64,000 nt of DNA from Dyadobacter koreensis (GTDB taxonomy: Bacteria > Bacteroidota > Bacteroidia > Cytophagales > Spirosomataceae). The DNA lies in NCBI RefSeq assembly GCF_900108855.1, contig NZ_FNXY01000003.1, forward strand, positions 744,001-808,000. Direction: 5' to 3'. The notes under the pieces were generated by a model. The model did not search any database. It worked only from the letters and a program-made list of their open reading frames with translations, and was not told the origin of the DNA. Made by a program: the position numbers and the translations under genes. This document shows, in pieces, positions 17,814 to 26,853 of the stretch; positions within the stretch are counted from its first letter, which is position 1; every line of letters starts with the position of its first letter.

Positions 17814-18833
17814 TCACTCGTTGCACGGCAGGCCTTGGATCAATATTGTTTTCCCGGACATGGTGTAATTTGCTTCAAGGGTGGTACAAAGCATTTCCAT
17901 GATGCCTGGCAAAGGTTGTTTTTCAAAATCTCCACTGACCCGGCATGAAGATATCCCCTTGTTGGCCAACCTTATCTTTACATCAAAACGTTTTTCCAAT
18001 TGCTCAATAACCTCATTCAAAGGTGTTTGATCAAAGACGACAGTAATTGGTTCGTAAATTTCCTTTTTTGTTTGTGGTGTAATTGCCGCAAAAACAAGAC
18101 GTTTGCTAGCTGTTTCGAAAAATGCTTCCTGCTTCGGCTTTAATACTACCAATTGCTGCTTTTGTTCCTTATCAGGCGCTGACACTTCTACTTTGCCTGT
18201 TACTACTGAAATCTGAAAAACTTTCTGTTCGGATGGCGCTTTTACATTGAAACTTGTGCCCAGGACCTTGATAACCATCTCACCACTCTGAATAGAAAAA
18301 GGACGGGATTTATCTTTTGTGATATCAAAAAAACCTTCCCCGCTAAACGTCACGAGCCTTCTATCCTGATCAAATTCTCTGGGATACCGAATAACTGATT
18401 TTGTGTGCATCCAAACCAGACTGCCGTCAGGAAGCTGATGTCTGATGACCCGGGGCTCTTGGTTTGTATATTCAACAATATTCTCAGCCCCTTTCCGCTC
18501 AATTTGTCTTGCAATCGAGACTTCCTTTTTGCCATTTAAATTATAAGTTAAATAAATCCCCACAACCAACAAGACAGACGCTGCGAGCCAGGAAATCCAG
18601 CCCAACGGGAATTTCCTCACTTCCCGCTCATTACCCAGATTCAACCGATTCTGAATATTAGAAAATGTTTCGTTTTGTAATTGAGCTTGTTCATGTTCCG
18701 GCAGAGAGTCCAGGAAATCCGATTTCCCGCGCAGGGAAGCGAACCAGTTTTCTACCCGCTGGCGCTCCTCGTCAGTACACTGGTTATTAAGATATTTGTC
18801 AAGAAGTTGGGGTGAGATATTATCCGGCGTCAT
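17814..18833 (-). CDS. FecR-family anti-sigma factor
   Basis: 339 residues. The N-terminal cytoplasmic part (LLDKYLNNQCTDEERQRVENWFASL) is the usual anti-sigma start in Bacteroidota, followed by one membrane helix near 77-97 (WISWLAASVLLVVGIYLTYN), then the periplasmic FecR domain with RHQLPDGSLVWMHTKSVIRYP, VTFSGEGFFDITKDKSRPF and VLGTSFNVKAP, and a C-terminal STN-like segment (LNEVIEQLEKRFDVKIRL). It holds the ECF sigma factor inactive and relays ligand occupancy of the SusC protein. Gene order sigma, fecR, susC, susD is canonical. Confidence 0.95.
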   Translation of the reverse strand: MTPDNISPQLLDKYLNNQCTDEERQRVENWFASLRGKSDFLDSLPEHEQAQLQNETFSNIQNRLNLGNEREVRKFPLGWISWLAASVLLVVGIYLTYNLNGKKEVSIARQIERKGAENIVEYTNQEPRVIRHQLPDGSLVWMHTKSVIRYPREFDQDRRLVTFSGEGFFDITKDKSRPFSIQSGEMVIKVLGTSFNVKAPSEQKVFQISVVTGKVEVSAPDKEQKQQLVVLKPKQEAFFETASKRLVFAAITPQTKKEIYEPITVVFDQTPLNEVIEQLEKRFDVKIRLANKGISSCRVSGDFEKQPLPGIMEMLCTTLEANYTMSGKTILIQGLPCNE

Positions 18834-18902
18834 GTCTTAGTGAATGTTACAATTCCTAAGTCGCGCGCCGAGGAGGCAACCCTTAGTCGGGTTAAAAAAA
18901 TA

Positions 18903-19487
18903 TTATAAAAAATTGATCAGAATGAGCGCGTAAGCAAAATGCTCCTTTAAATATTCTTTTAAAACCCTGAGCGCCTTTGTGATATGGTGCTCCACTGTTT
19001 TTTCGGAAATTGATAATTGCAACGCAATTTCTTTGTTGGTATTTCCTTTTCTGCTTAAAATAAAAACCTCCTTACACTTTGGAGGCAGCAGGTGCAGCCC
19101 TTGCTCATAACGTTTTTGCAGATCTGAGGTCAGGATATCCTGATCGGTCAGATTTACAGAACCTTCACTTTGCACTTCCCAACGGTCGTAATGAAACTTT
19201 CGGGTATATTCCTTTCTATAATAAGAAATGATCAGATTTTTAACTGCAGAAAACAAATAAGAGCGGCAAGAATTAACCGTATTCCTGTTATTGTGCTGCC
19301 AGATACTGACAAACAATTCCTGAACAATCTCCTGAGCCGCAAATTGGTCGTTTACTTTGCTGTATGTATAGTTAAATAACATCCGGAAATAACGATCATA
19401 CAGCATAGTAAAAGCTGACTCGTCGTTATTTTCCTGAATAAGCCTAAGAATTTGTTCGTCGGAGTAGGAAAAATGTACTGTTTTCAT
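18903..19487 (-). CDS. ECF RNA polymerase sigma factor
   Basis: About 194 residues from the ATG at 19485-19487; an upstream in-frame ATG at 19559 would add 24 residues without family similarity, so I prefer the shorter form. Region 2 reads AFTMLYDRYFRMLFNYTYSKV and AQEIVQELFVSIWQH; region 4 reads LLPPKCKEVFILSRKGNTNKEIALQLSISEKTVEHHITKAL. This is the Bacteroidota group paired with FecR and SusC proteins. It should direct transcription of the downstream susCD genes when released by FecR. Confidence 0.93.
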   Translation of the reverse strand: MKTVHFSYSDEQILRLIQENNDESAFTMLYDRYFRMLFNYTYSKVNDQFAAQEIVQELFVSIWQHNNRNTVNSCRSYLFSAVKNLIISYYRKEYTRKFHYDRWEVQSEGSVNLTDQDILTSDLQKRYEQGLHLLPPKCKEVFILSRKGNTNKEIALQLSISEKTVEHHITKALRVLKEYLKEHFAYALILINFL

Positions 19488-19673
19488 AACCTGAATTCCT
19501 GAGTCCTTTGATATACTACACTTTTTTCGCAAAGTTCGGTCAATATTATTGCTGACCATCAGTTTTCAGATTAAGTAATTTTTCTCTTTTTTTTACTTTC
19601 TTAACATTAATTTAATACATATTTTAAAAATAAAAATACCGTAAATCGGCGTTGTGAGATCCAAAACACAGGT

Positions 19674-20348
19674 TTACGAAAAAGTGATCGTGGAATCATT
19701 ATTCCCCATAATTACCCTGGCCGCCAGTTTTATAAATAGGCCATGTTCGACAACACCGGCAATTTCACTAAGTCTTGTCGCCAGATAGGCCGGATCGGGA
19801 ATAAGTCCAAAATCAGCGTCGATGATATAATTTCCTTCCTCCGTCAAAAGGGGTTCACCTTCAGTTAGCCGGATTTCTCCTTTGCCACCAAGCAAAATAA
19901 TCTGGCTCATTACATATTTTGAAGCATACCTGATCACTTCTACCGGAATTGTGAATTTTCCCAGAAGCTCAACTTTTTTTGAAGAATCTGCAATGATGAT
20001 TTCCTCTTTTGTAAGCGAAGCCACAACCTTCTCTTTGAGCAGCGCAGCTCCGCCTCCTTTTATAAGATTCAGATCCGAAGTAAATTCGTCAGCTCCGTCG
20101 ATGGTTACATCAATCGAACTGACAGAAGAAATATCAACCGTTGGAATTCCCAGCGATTTAGCCAGTTCTTCTGATTTGGAAGATGTTGAAACGCCTGTAA
20201 TTTTCAAACCATTCTTCACCAATTCTCCAATTTCCAATATGGCGTGTGTCGCCGACGAACCTGATCCCAGGCCAACAACCTGATTATCCTTCAGATATTT
20301 AACAGCCTCTTTTGCTGCCAGTTTTTTTTCGTTATCTAAATCTTTCAT
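19674..20348 (-). CDS. rpiA: ribose-5-phosphate isomerase A
   Basis: 224 residues from the ATG at 20346-20348; an in-frame ATG at 20432 would add a 28-residue hydrophobic extension not typical of the enzyme. Motifs are VVGLGSGSSATHAI (phosphate loop), SVSSIDVTIDGADEFTSDLNLIKGGGAALLKEKVVA with catalytic Asp/Lys positions, and GVVEHGLFIKLA near the C-terminus. It interconverts ribose-5-phosphate and ribulose-5-phosphate in the non-oxidative pentose phosphate pathway, in the cytoplasm. The acnA gene lies upstream on the same strand with a 185-base gap. Confidence 0.95.
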   Translation of the reverse strand: MKDLDNEKKLAAKEAVKYLKDNQVVGLGSGSSATHAILEIGELVKNGLKITGVSTSSKSEELAKSLGIPTVDISSVSSIDVTIDGADEFTSDLNLIKGGGAALLKEKVVASLTKEEIIIADSSKKVELLGKFTIPVEVIRYASKYVMSQIILLGGKGEIRLTEGEPLLTEEGNYIIDADFGLIPDPAYLATRLSEIAGVVEHGLFIKLAARVIMGNNDSTITFS

Positions 20349-20533
20349 CTTCAATTTTACGTAAAATGAGGCTCGTAAAGATGGGAAATTAAAAAATGAA
20401 GATGAAACTATTATAAAGAATAATAATTCCATCTTCTCAATGATATAAAGCTAACATCAGGAAAGTTACTCCCGGGTACTTTTTCCCGAAAAATATTAAC
20501 TGCTAACTATATACGCATTGATAAGCTTAATTT

Positions 20534-23287
20534 TTATGCTTCACTTTTTATGAACTGTCTCAGCATATATTGAAGAATGCCTCCGTGGCGATAATAATCT
20601 ATCTCCATTTTACTTTCCAGCCTGCATCGTACGCTGAATGTTTTAAAGGAACCATCGGCGTGCGACGCAGAAACTACCAGTTGCTGGTTTGGTTTAATTG
20701 AGTCATTGAACCCTTTGATTGTAAATATTTCAGTTCCATCGAGACCTATGCTCTGCGCATTTTCACCATCGAAAAATTGGAGCGGCACAACGCCCATTCC
20801 GACTAAATTACTCCTGTGAATGCGTTCGAAACTTTCTGCTATTACGGCTTTTATGCCGAGCAAATAAGTACCTTTTGCGGCCCAGTCCCGCGAAGAACCA
20901 CTACCGTATTCTTTTCCGGCGATAACGATCAGCTGCGTTGCATTCGATGTATATCCCAGCGAAGCATCGTAAATCGTCATTTCTTCACCCGTTGGAAAAA
21001 AAGTAGTGAATCCTCCTTCTTTCGAAGCCAGCCTGTTTTTGATTCTCACATTGGCAAATGTTCCGCGTACCATCACCTCGTCATTTCCTCTTCTGGATCC
21101 ATACGAATTAAACTCTTCATACGGGATACCACGACTTAGCAGATATTTTCCGGCAGGCGAAATTTTGCTAAACGAACCTGCCGGAGAAATATGATCTGTT
21201 GTTACGGAATCTCCCAGCATAAGTAAAACCCGTGCGTCGGAGATAGGCTGGATAATTTCAGGTTCCGCAGAAATATTTACAAAAAACGGAGCTTCCTTTA
21301 CATAAGTCGACTCGGGATCCCAGCGATATGCTTTATCCAAAGGCACCGATAATTTTTTCCAAAGGTCGTTTCCATCAAAAATTTCGCTGTAACTTTTTTG
21401 ATAAAATTCCTTTTTGACAACATGGTCTACAACCTCCGCAATTTCTTCCTGAGATGGCCATACATCTTTTAAATATACGGGCTCTCCACTTTCGTCCAAT
21501 CCCAAAGGTTCTTCATCCATATCAATATCCATTCTGCCTGTTATTGCATAGGCAATTACGAGCAAGGGCGACATTAGAAAGTTCATTTTGATCTGTGGAT
21601 GAATCCGTGCTTCAAAATTTCGGTTGCCTGAAAGCGCGGCAGCCACGATCAGGTCGTTGTCGACAACGGCATTGGATATCGGATCTGGCAGTGGTCCGGA
21701 ATTACCGATACATGAAGTACAGCCATAGCCAACCACATTAAATTTCATCTTTTCCAGACTGTCCAGCAATCCGGATTCCAAAAGATAATCGGTCACCACC
21801 TTTGATCCTGGCGCCAAACTGGTTTTCACCCAGGGTTTTACATTCAATCCTCTCGCCAATGCCTTCTTAGCCAGCAAACCTGCGCCGATCATTACATCCG
21901 GATTAGACGTATTTGTGCAGCTTGTTATGGCTGCAACAACCACATGACCGTCGCTCAGCAAAAATTTTTCTCCATTGTAATTTACCTCGGCCGTACGCAT
22001 TTCTGCCTGATTATTCTCAACTACCTGAGCAGGTTCAACATTTCCGCCTTCATCGGCCCAAGTACTTAATGGACGGTCAACAAACTGGATATATTTCCTT
22101 GAATATTTCTTTTCCAGAATATCCGTAACAACATCCTTTGCATCAGATAACAGGATTTTATCCTGCGGCCTGCTTGGTCCCGAGATCGTCGGTACTATGG
22201 AATTCAGATCAAGTTCGACAATATCGCTGTATTTTATAGCATCTTCATTTTCCCGCCACAGCAAATTTTCTTTTGCATATAATTCAGTAAGTTCAATCAC
22301 TTCCCGTGGGCGATTGCTTTTTTCAAGATACTGAATCGTTTTTTCATCGATTGGAAAAAATGTGATTGTACAGCCAAATTCAGGCGACATATTGCCGATA
22401 GTGGCCCGATCAGGAACGGATAACGAAGCAAGTCCGTCTCCAAAAACCTCAACAAATTTCCCAACTACTTTTGTCCTTCTAAGCAATTCGGTAATAGTCA
22501 AAACCATATCCGTGGCTGTCGTCCCGACGGGAAGTTTTCCGGATAATTTTAACCCGATCACTTCGGGAACCGCAAAAAATTGTGGCTGACCAAGCATCGC
22601 AGCTTCAGCCTCAATACCTCCCACTCCATAAGCAACAATTCCAAGACCATTGACCATTGGCGTATGCGAATCGGTGCCTACGAGTGAATCCGGGAAAGCC
22701 AGTCCATCTCTTTCAACCACACATTTCGACAGGTATTCAAGATTTACCTGATGGCATATACCCATTCCCGGAGGCACTACCGAAAAATTATCAAAAGCTT
22801 TTTGCGCCCATTTTAAAAACCGGTAGCGTTCGCTGTTTCGCTCATATTCTTTTTCGACGTTTTTTTCATAAGCCTCCTTATTTCCGAAAAAATCGACTTG
22901 AACGGAGTGGTCGATGACCAGATCAACAGGAATCAACGGATTAATTCTTGAAGAATCCTTTCCCTGTCGTTCCATCTCTGCCCGCAACGATGCAATATCT
23001 ACAATCGCAGGAACGCCGGTAAAATCCTGCATCAAAACTCTGGCAGGCATAAAAGGCACTTCCTTGTCGTCTGGCTCAGGCTGCCAGTTCATCAAGGTTT
23101 CTACATGATTTTTTGTAATAACATTGCCGTCAAAATTTCTCAGCACATTTTCAAGCAAAACGCGTATGCAAAAAGGCAAGGCGGAGATATTCGTTCCTTT
23201 TTGCTCCAAAGCCCTCAAACTATAAAAATTGAGGCACTTGTCTTTTAAGTTGAGTGATCTTTTTATATCCAGATAATCCTGACGCAT
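20534..23287 (-). CDS. acnA: aconitate hydratase (AcnA/IRP type)
   Basis: 917 residues, the normal length for the AcnA branch. The 4Fe-4S ligands are Cys457 (ITSCTNTSNP), Cys523 and Cys526 (GYGCTSCIGNSGP). Other hallmarks are LVGTDSHTPMVNGLG, GMGICHQVNLEYL, LLMLGDSVTTDHISPAGS, NSYGSRRGNDEVMVRGTFAN and GKEYGSGSSRDWAAKGT. It isomerises citrate to isocitrate in the TCA cycle. It is divergent from the AraC-type regulator gene and is probably transcribed on its own. Confidence 0.97.
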   Translation of the reverse strand: MRQDYLDIKRSLNLKDKCLNFYSLRALEQKGTNISALPFCIRVLLENVLRNFDGNVITKNHVETLMNWQPEPDDKEVPFMPARVLMQDFTGVPAIVDIASLRAEMERQGKDSSRINPLIPVDLVIDHSVQVDFFGNKEAYEKNVEKEYERNSERYRFLKWAQKAFDNFSVVPPGMGICHQVNLEYLSKCVVERDGLAFPDSLVGTDSHTPMVNGLGIVAYGVGGIEAEAAMLGQPQFFAVPEVIGLKLSGKLPVGTTATDMVLTITELLRRTKVVGKFVEVFGDGLASLSVPDRATIGNMSPEFGCTITFFPIDEKTIQYLEKSNRPREVIELTELYAKENLLWRENEDAIKYSDIVELDLNSIVPTISGPSRPQDKILLSDAKDVVTDILEKKYSRKYIQFVDRPLSTWADEGGNVEPAQVVENNQAEMRTAEVNYNGEKFLLSDGHVVVAAITSCTNTSNPDVMIGAGLLAKKALARGLNVKPWVKTSLAPGSKVVTDYLLESGLLDSLEKMKFNVVGYGCTSCIGNSGPLPDPISNAVVDNDLIVAAALSGNRNFEARIHPQIKMNFLMSPLLVIAYAITGRMDIDMDEEPLGLDESGEPVYLKDVWPSQEEIAEVVDHVVKKEFYQKSYSEIFDGNDLWKKLSVPLDKAYRWDPESTYVKEAPFFVNISAEPEIIQPISDARVLLMLGDSVTTDHISPAGSFSKISPAGKYLLSRGIPYEEFNSYGSRRGNDEVMVRGTFANVRIKNRLASKEGGFTTFFPTGEEMTIYDASLGYTSNATQLIVIAGKEYGSGSSRDWAAKGTYLLGIKAVIAESFERIHRSNLVGMGVVPLQFFDGENAQSIGLDGTEIFTIKGFNDSIKPNQQLVVSASHADGSFKTFSVRCRLESKMEIDYYRHGGILQYMLRQFIKSEA

Positions 23288-23444
23288 GGTGAAAAAAGTT
23301 TATTTAATGCAAAACAGATATTGACTCAATAACTATACCATTGTGGTTTTCTGGTCCGGTTACCAGCATTGCAAAATACAAAAAGCCGTTTCAAAGGTCA
23401 ATGTATATTTACACGATAAAAAGGTTAAAACTAGGGTTTAACGA

Positions 23445-23475
23445 TTGAAAAGGAATTGTGATCCTTTAATTTTTG
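23445..23475 (+). promoter_or_regulatory. candidate promoter for the AraC-type regulator
   Basis: TTG at 23445-23447, 20-bp spacer, AATTTTTG at 23468-23475 (7 of 8 with the TAnnTTTG box). The implied start of transcription is within about 10 bases of the ATG at 23490, giving a very short leader. Confidence 0.45.
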
Positions 23476-23489
23476 CATAAATTGTAGTT

Positions 23490-24305
23490 ATGAAACCTGA
23501 TGCCAACATTAGAAATCTTTACAAACCTTTGCAGCCGTCCCTAAAAAATTCGGCTGAAAACGTCGCGTATCTGGAATTTTTGCCGGCAGCCGGATTGCAA
23601 AATTTTATTTATTGCTATTGGCAATTAAAAAGTAATCAGCCGCTTGTTGAGCCATTTAACTACACAGTTGTTGCAGATGGCTGCATTGATATTGTCTTTG
23701 AACTCAACAATCCACAAGAGAATTTTGTGATGGGATTCTCAAAAAAATTCACCGAATTTCCACTCGGTAATTCGTTCAGCTATTTCGGAATACGCTTTTT
23801 ACCTGCCGCATTTCCGCAATTATTTAAAGTTAAAGCGTCAGAATTAAGTGATCGTTTTGAAAATCTGGATAGCGTTGTACCAGACACTTCTCTCTTCATC
23901 AGGGAAAATTTTCATCCAGGCGATGACTCGCTGGATATTAAATCTCGTCTGGACCAGCATTTTCTCAAAATTCTGAACAAAAACGAATTGATAGCAGACA
24001 AAAGGCTTTTTCAAGCAATCGATCTTATAATGAAAAGTTCAGGGGCTCTAATTATTGAAAAAGATCTTGATACCGGCCTGAGTCCACGTCAACTTCGCCG
24101 GCTTTTCGAGTTTTACATTGGCGATTCTGCCAAAACTTTCAGCAAAATTATACGTTTTCAAAGCCTTTTAAACATCCGGCCATCCGCACAATTAATGCGC
24201 CAGGAAAAATTATTTCTGGATATGGGGTATTTTGATCAGGCTCATTTCATCAAAGATTTCAAAACATTTTACGGCATTACACCAGGTCAGGCATTTCGGA
24301 AATAA
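23490..24305 (+). CDS. AraC-family transcriptional regulator
   Basis: 271 residues. The N-terminal domain (YLEFLPAAGLQNFIYCYWQLKS, TVVADGCIDIVFEL, FSYFGIRFLPAAFPQLF) is the DUF6597-like sensor common in Bacteroidota AraC regulators. The C-terminal helix-turn-helix pair contains DTGLSPRQLRRLFEFYIGDSAKTFSKIIRFQ and LFLDMGYFDQAHFIKDFKTFYGITPGQAF. It probably regulates itself or the VOC gene 65 bases downstream, although an AT-rich hairpin lies between them. Confidence 0.9.
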   Translation: MKPDANIRNLYKPLQPSLKNSAENVAYLEFLPAAGLQNFIYCYWQLKSNQPLVEPFNYTVVADGCIDIVFELNNPQENFVMGFSKKFTEFPLGNSFSYFGIRFLPAAFPQLFKVKASELSDRFENLDSVVPDTSLFIRENFHPGDDSLDIKSRLDQHFLKILNKNELIADKRLFQAIDLIMKSSGALIIEKDLDTGLSPRQLRRLFEFYIGDSAKTFSKIIRFQSLLNIRPSAQLMRQEKLFLDMGYFDQAHFIKDFKTFYGITPGQAFRK

Positions 24306-24321
24306 TTTGTCCGTTTTTTAC

Positions 24322-24350
24322 AATTTTGCATTTTTTTAAAATGCAAAATT
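24322..24350 (+). terminator. AT-rich hairpin terminator
   Basis: A 13-bp perfect stem, AATTTTGCATTTT at 24322-24334 with its complement at 24338-24350, and a 3-base loop, directly after the AraC-type gene. Confidence 0.5.
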
Positions 24351-24370
24351 TGTTTCATTAAATCAAGCAA

Positions 24371-24835
24371 ATGAAACATTTACTCATCATTGGTATATGC
24401 AATTGTTTATTTACGGTAGCGTATACCCAACCAAATTCCGTCACTGTAAATCGTAGCAAGATGAAATTAAACGCAGGTATTATCACAGAAAAATTGGATG
24501 AAAGCAGAGCTTTTTATACGGAAATTTTGAACTTTGGGATAACGTTTGAAAACGAATTTTATCTGCTTTTGCACACGCCCAACCGAGAATCAGAAATTAG
24601 CTTTTTGCTTCCAAATCATCCATCGCAGCAGAAATTTTTTCATAAACCATTTCAGGGACAAGGTATGTATCTCACGATCGAAGTGGATGAAGTTGACAAA
24701 ATTTATGCTGAGATAAAGAAAAAAGGAATTGAAATTAAAATCGACATTCGCGATGAGCCCTGGGGCGACCGGCATTTTGCCATTGAAGATCCAAACGGAA
24801 TTGGGATTGATATTGTGAAGTATTCGCCGCAGTAA
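24371..24835 (+). CDS. VOC-family (glyoxalase-fold) protein, possibly exported
   Basis: 154 residues from the ATG at 24371; residues 1-20 (MKHLLIIGICNCLFTVAYTQ) look like a signal peptide. An ATG at 24461 would instead give a 124-residue cytosolic protein beginning at the fold itself. The VOC domain reads LDESRAFYTEILNFGITFENE, ISFLLPNHPSQQ, GMYLTIEVDEVDKIYAEIKKKGIEI, GDRHFAIEDPNGIGIDIVKY, with the usual beta-alpha-beta-beta-beta pairs. Metal ligands are not clear. Possible roles are small-molecule binding or resistance; function is unassigned. Confidence 0.75.
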   Translation: MKHLLIIGICNCLFTVAYTQPNSVTVNRSKMKLNAGIITEKLDESRAFYTEILNFGITFENEFYLLLHTPNRESEISFLLPNHPSQQKFFHKPFQGQGMYLTIEVDEVDKIYAEIKKKGIEIKIDIRDEPWGDRHFAIEDPNGIGIDIVKYSPQ

Positions 24836-24866
24836 AATTCGGAACTTCACCTTACGGCAGACCAAG

Positions 24867-24901
24867 GCAGCTTTTCTGAGGTTTCATTATCAGAAAGCTG
24901 C
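24867..24901 (+). terminator. terminator after the VOC gene
   Basis: GCAGCTTTTCTGA at 24867-24879 pairs with TCAGAAAGCTGC at 24890-24901 with one bulge, followed by TTTT on the plus strand. It lies between convergent genes. Confidence 0.6.
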
Positions 24902-24934
24902 TTTTGCAAACATTTCTTTCAAATCTGATAAAAA

Positions 24935-25690
24935 TCATTGTCCTAACCAGGTCTTGAAAGGCTGCATTTTTTCACGGCTTATCAGAATATCATTATCCAG
25001 ACATTGGTCAAGCTGGATTTTCAACCGGCTGTTGGAATAAGTAAAAACTTCCCTGATAGCATCAACCGAACTGATGTATTTTCTGTTCAGTCTGAAAAAA
25101 CCGTCCGGGTTCAGCATCGCTTCAACTTCGTCAAGCGTGTAGTCTATGATAAACTTTTTGCCATGTCTTGTCATTAAAAAAGTGACTTTATCTTCACTGT
25201 AAAAATATCCAATTTCTTCGATAGCAATGGTTTGAATTCGTTCGCCAACTTTTACCAGAAAGCGATTTTTGTATACCTTCTGAATGGGTTGAAGCAAAAC
25301 TTTTATTTGATCAAGTGTTATTTCAGGCGCCTTTCTTCCCGACTGAAATTTTTTTATCGCGTTTTTCAACTCTTCCGGATCAACTGGTTTTAGCAAGTAG
25401 TCGATACTGTTCAATTTAAACGCCTTAATCGCATATTGATCGAAAGCGGTACAGAAGATGATAGGTGATTCAACTTTTACGTGCTCAAAAATCTCAAAAC
25501 TTATCCCGTCCGCAAGCTGAATGTCCAGAAAAATCAAATCGGGCTGAGCGTTATTACTAAGCCATTCAACGGCAGAGGTAATTGTATCCAGATTTCCAAA
25601 AATTTCGCAGTCTGGTAAAATTTCTTTTACCAGTTTTATGAGCCTCTTTGCCGCCGGATTTTCATCTTCTACGATCAGTATTGTTGTCAT
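24935..25690 (-). CDS. LytTR-family response regulator
   Basis: 251 residues. The receiver domain has acidic residues in LIVEDEN, phospho-acceptor Asp56 in LIFLDIQL, and the Lys of DYLLKPVDPEEL. The C-terminal LytTR DNA-binding domain (about 150-250) contains FLVKVGERIQTIAIEEIGYFYSEDKVTFL and FFRLNRKYISSVDAIREV. It is the cognate regulator of the LytS-like kinase encoded 12 bases upstream, and both end an operon that begins with a TonB receptor gene. Confidence 0.93.
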   Translation of the reverse strand: MTTILIVEDENPAAKRLIKLVKEILPDCEIFGNLDTITSAVEWLSNNAQPDLIFLDIQLADGISFEIFEHVKVESPIIFCTAFDQYAIKAFKLNSIDYLLKPVDPEELKNAIKKFQSGRKAPEITLDQIKVLLQPIQKVYKNRFLVKVGERIQTIAIEEIGYFYSEDKVTFLMTRHGKKFIIDYTLDEVEAMLNPDGFFRLNRKYISSVDAIREVFTYSNSRLKIQLDQCLDNDILISREKMQPFKTWLGQ

Positions 25691-25702
25691 TTAAAAAAAG
25701 TT

Positions 25703-26770
25703 TTACAGTTTTTGACCATTCAATAAAGGCAATCTCACGATAAATGACGAAAGCGATTCTTCTATTTCAATTGGTTCGCTGCTTAACAATTCATATCTTT
25801 TTCGAATATTAGACAGGCCGATTCCAGTTGACTCTTCGGATAAACTACTTTTCAACTGCAAATTATTTTTAACAACTATTCGATTTTCTTCGATCGATAT
25901 TTCAATGATCAGAGGATTTGCTTTGGACGCTACGTTGTGTTTAATCGCATTTTCCAAAAGCATTTGAAGCGAAAGCGGCGGCAGGTAAAGATCAGTTGGC
26001 TGAACGGTATGGATTTGATAGATCAACCCTTCTTCAAAACGTATTTTTTGAAGCGAAAGATAGTTTTCTGCAAATTCCAGCTCACTGGAAAGCCTGACAA
26101 GTTTTTCTTGCTGCACCTCCAGAACATAACGGTAAATTTTGGAAAGCTGGCGAATAAATTGAGCTGCCGTGTCGGGATTATCGTAAACCAGATTGCTTAA
26201 CACATTCAGAGAATTAAAAAGAAAATGCGGATTCAGCTGATCCTTTAAAGTTTGATATTGCCGGGCATACTGCTCCGTTTTCAATTGCTCGGCTTCAATT
26301 GCCGATTTTCTCCATTCCAATAAAAAGGACCGACTAATGAGAACAAAGGAAATTCCGACTGAGATTTTCAATGGCAGAATTGTGTCTGATATTAGTCCGT
26401 CCCAGTTAATATTTTGAAAATCTACCGAACCCCGATAAAAAGATCTGATAAAAAAAGAGAGGATCAGGCTGGTAATAATTACGTACAACAGGTATCCCGA
26501 ACTTTCTAATATCAACCGTTGAACAGGATATTTGATCCAGGGCATTTTCCGGTCAAAATGATATTCAAACAGAAAACCGCCATAACTCAGGACACATGAA
26601 ACGAGGAATGAAGTGGCAAAATTATCAATCGAGCGTATCCAACCGTCGATACTAAACGGGCAGGACGGACAGAATGAGAACGTTATGGCGACAGCTATAA
26701 TCAAATTAACTCCAAAAAAAGAGGGAGAAAAATTCCAGAATTTTTTTGAGCCTTTTATAGAAGGTGGCAT
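25703..26770 (-). CDS. LytS/YpdA-type sensor histidine kinase
   Basis: 355 residues from the ATG at 26768-26770; the reading frame extends to a TTG at 26818 but that addition is unlikely. Four membrane segments span roughly residues 20-165, with no extracellular sensor domain. The His_kinase region contains LKDQLNPHFLFNSLNVLSNLV with phospho-acceptor His182, and the ATPase part has LLENAIKHNV and GIGLSNIRKRYELL. It phosphorylates the LytTR regulator encoded next to it. The signal is unknown but may report on transport by the receptor made from the same operon. Confidence 0.9.
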   Translation of the reverse strand: MPPSIKGSKKFWNFSPSFFGVNLIIAVAITFSFCPSCPFSIDGWIRSIDNFATSFLVSCVLSYGGFLFEYHFDRKMPWIKYPVQRLILESSGYLLYVIITSLILSFFIRSFYRGSVDFQNINWDGLISDTILPLKISVGISFVLISRSFLLEWRKSAIEAEQLKTEQYARQYQTLKDQLNPHFLFNSLNVLSNLVYDNPDTAAQFIRQLSKIYRYVLEVQQEKLVRLSSELEFAENYLSLQKIRFEEGLIYQIHTVQPTDLYLPPLSLQMLLENAIKHNVASKANPLIIEISIEENRIVVKNNLQLKSSLSEESTGIGLSNIRKRYELLSSEPIEIEESLSSFIVRLPLLNGQKL

Positions 26771-26853
26771 ACGTTTCGTCAGTTTCTCAAAGAATGCGAT
26801 TTTGAATAGCAATTCCAATTTTTGCTTTGCCTTGCCGGTCCATCAATAATCAG

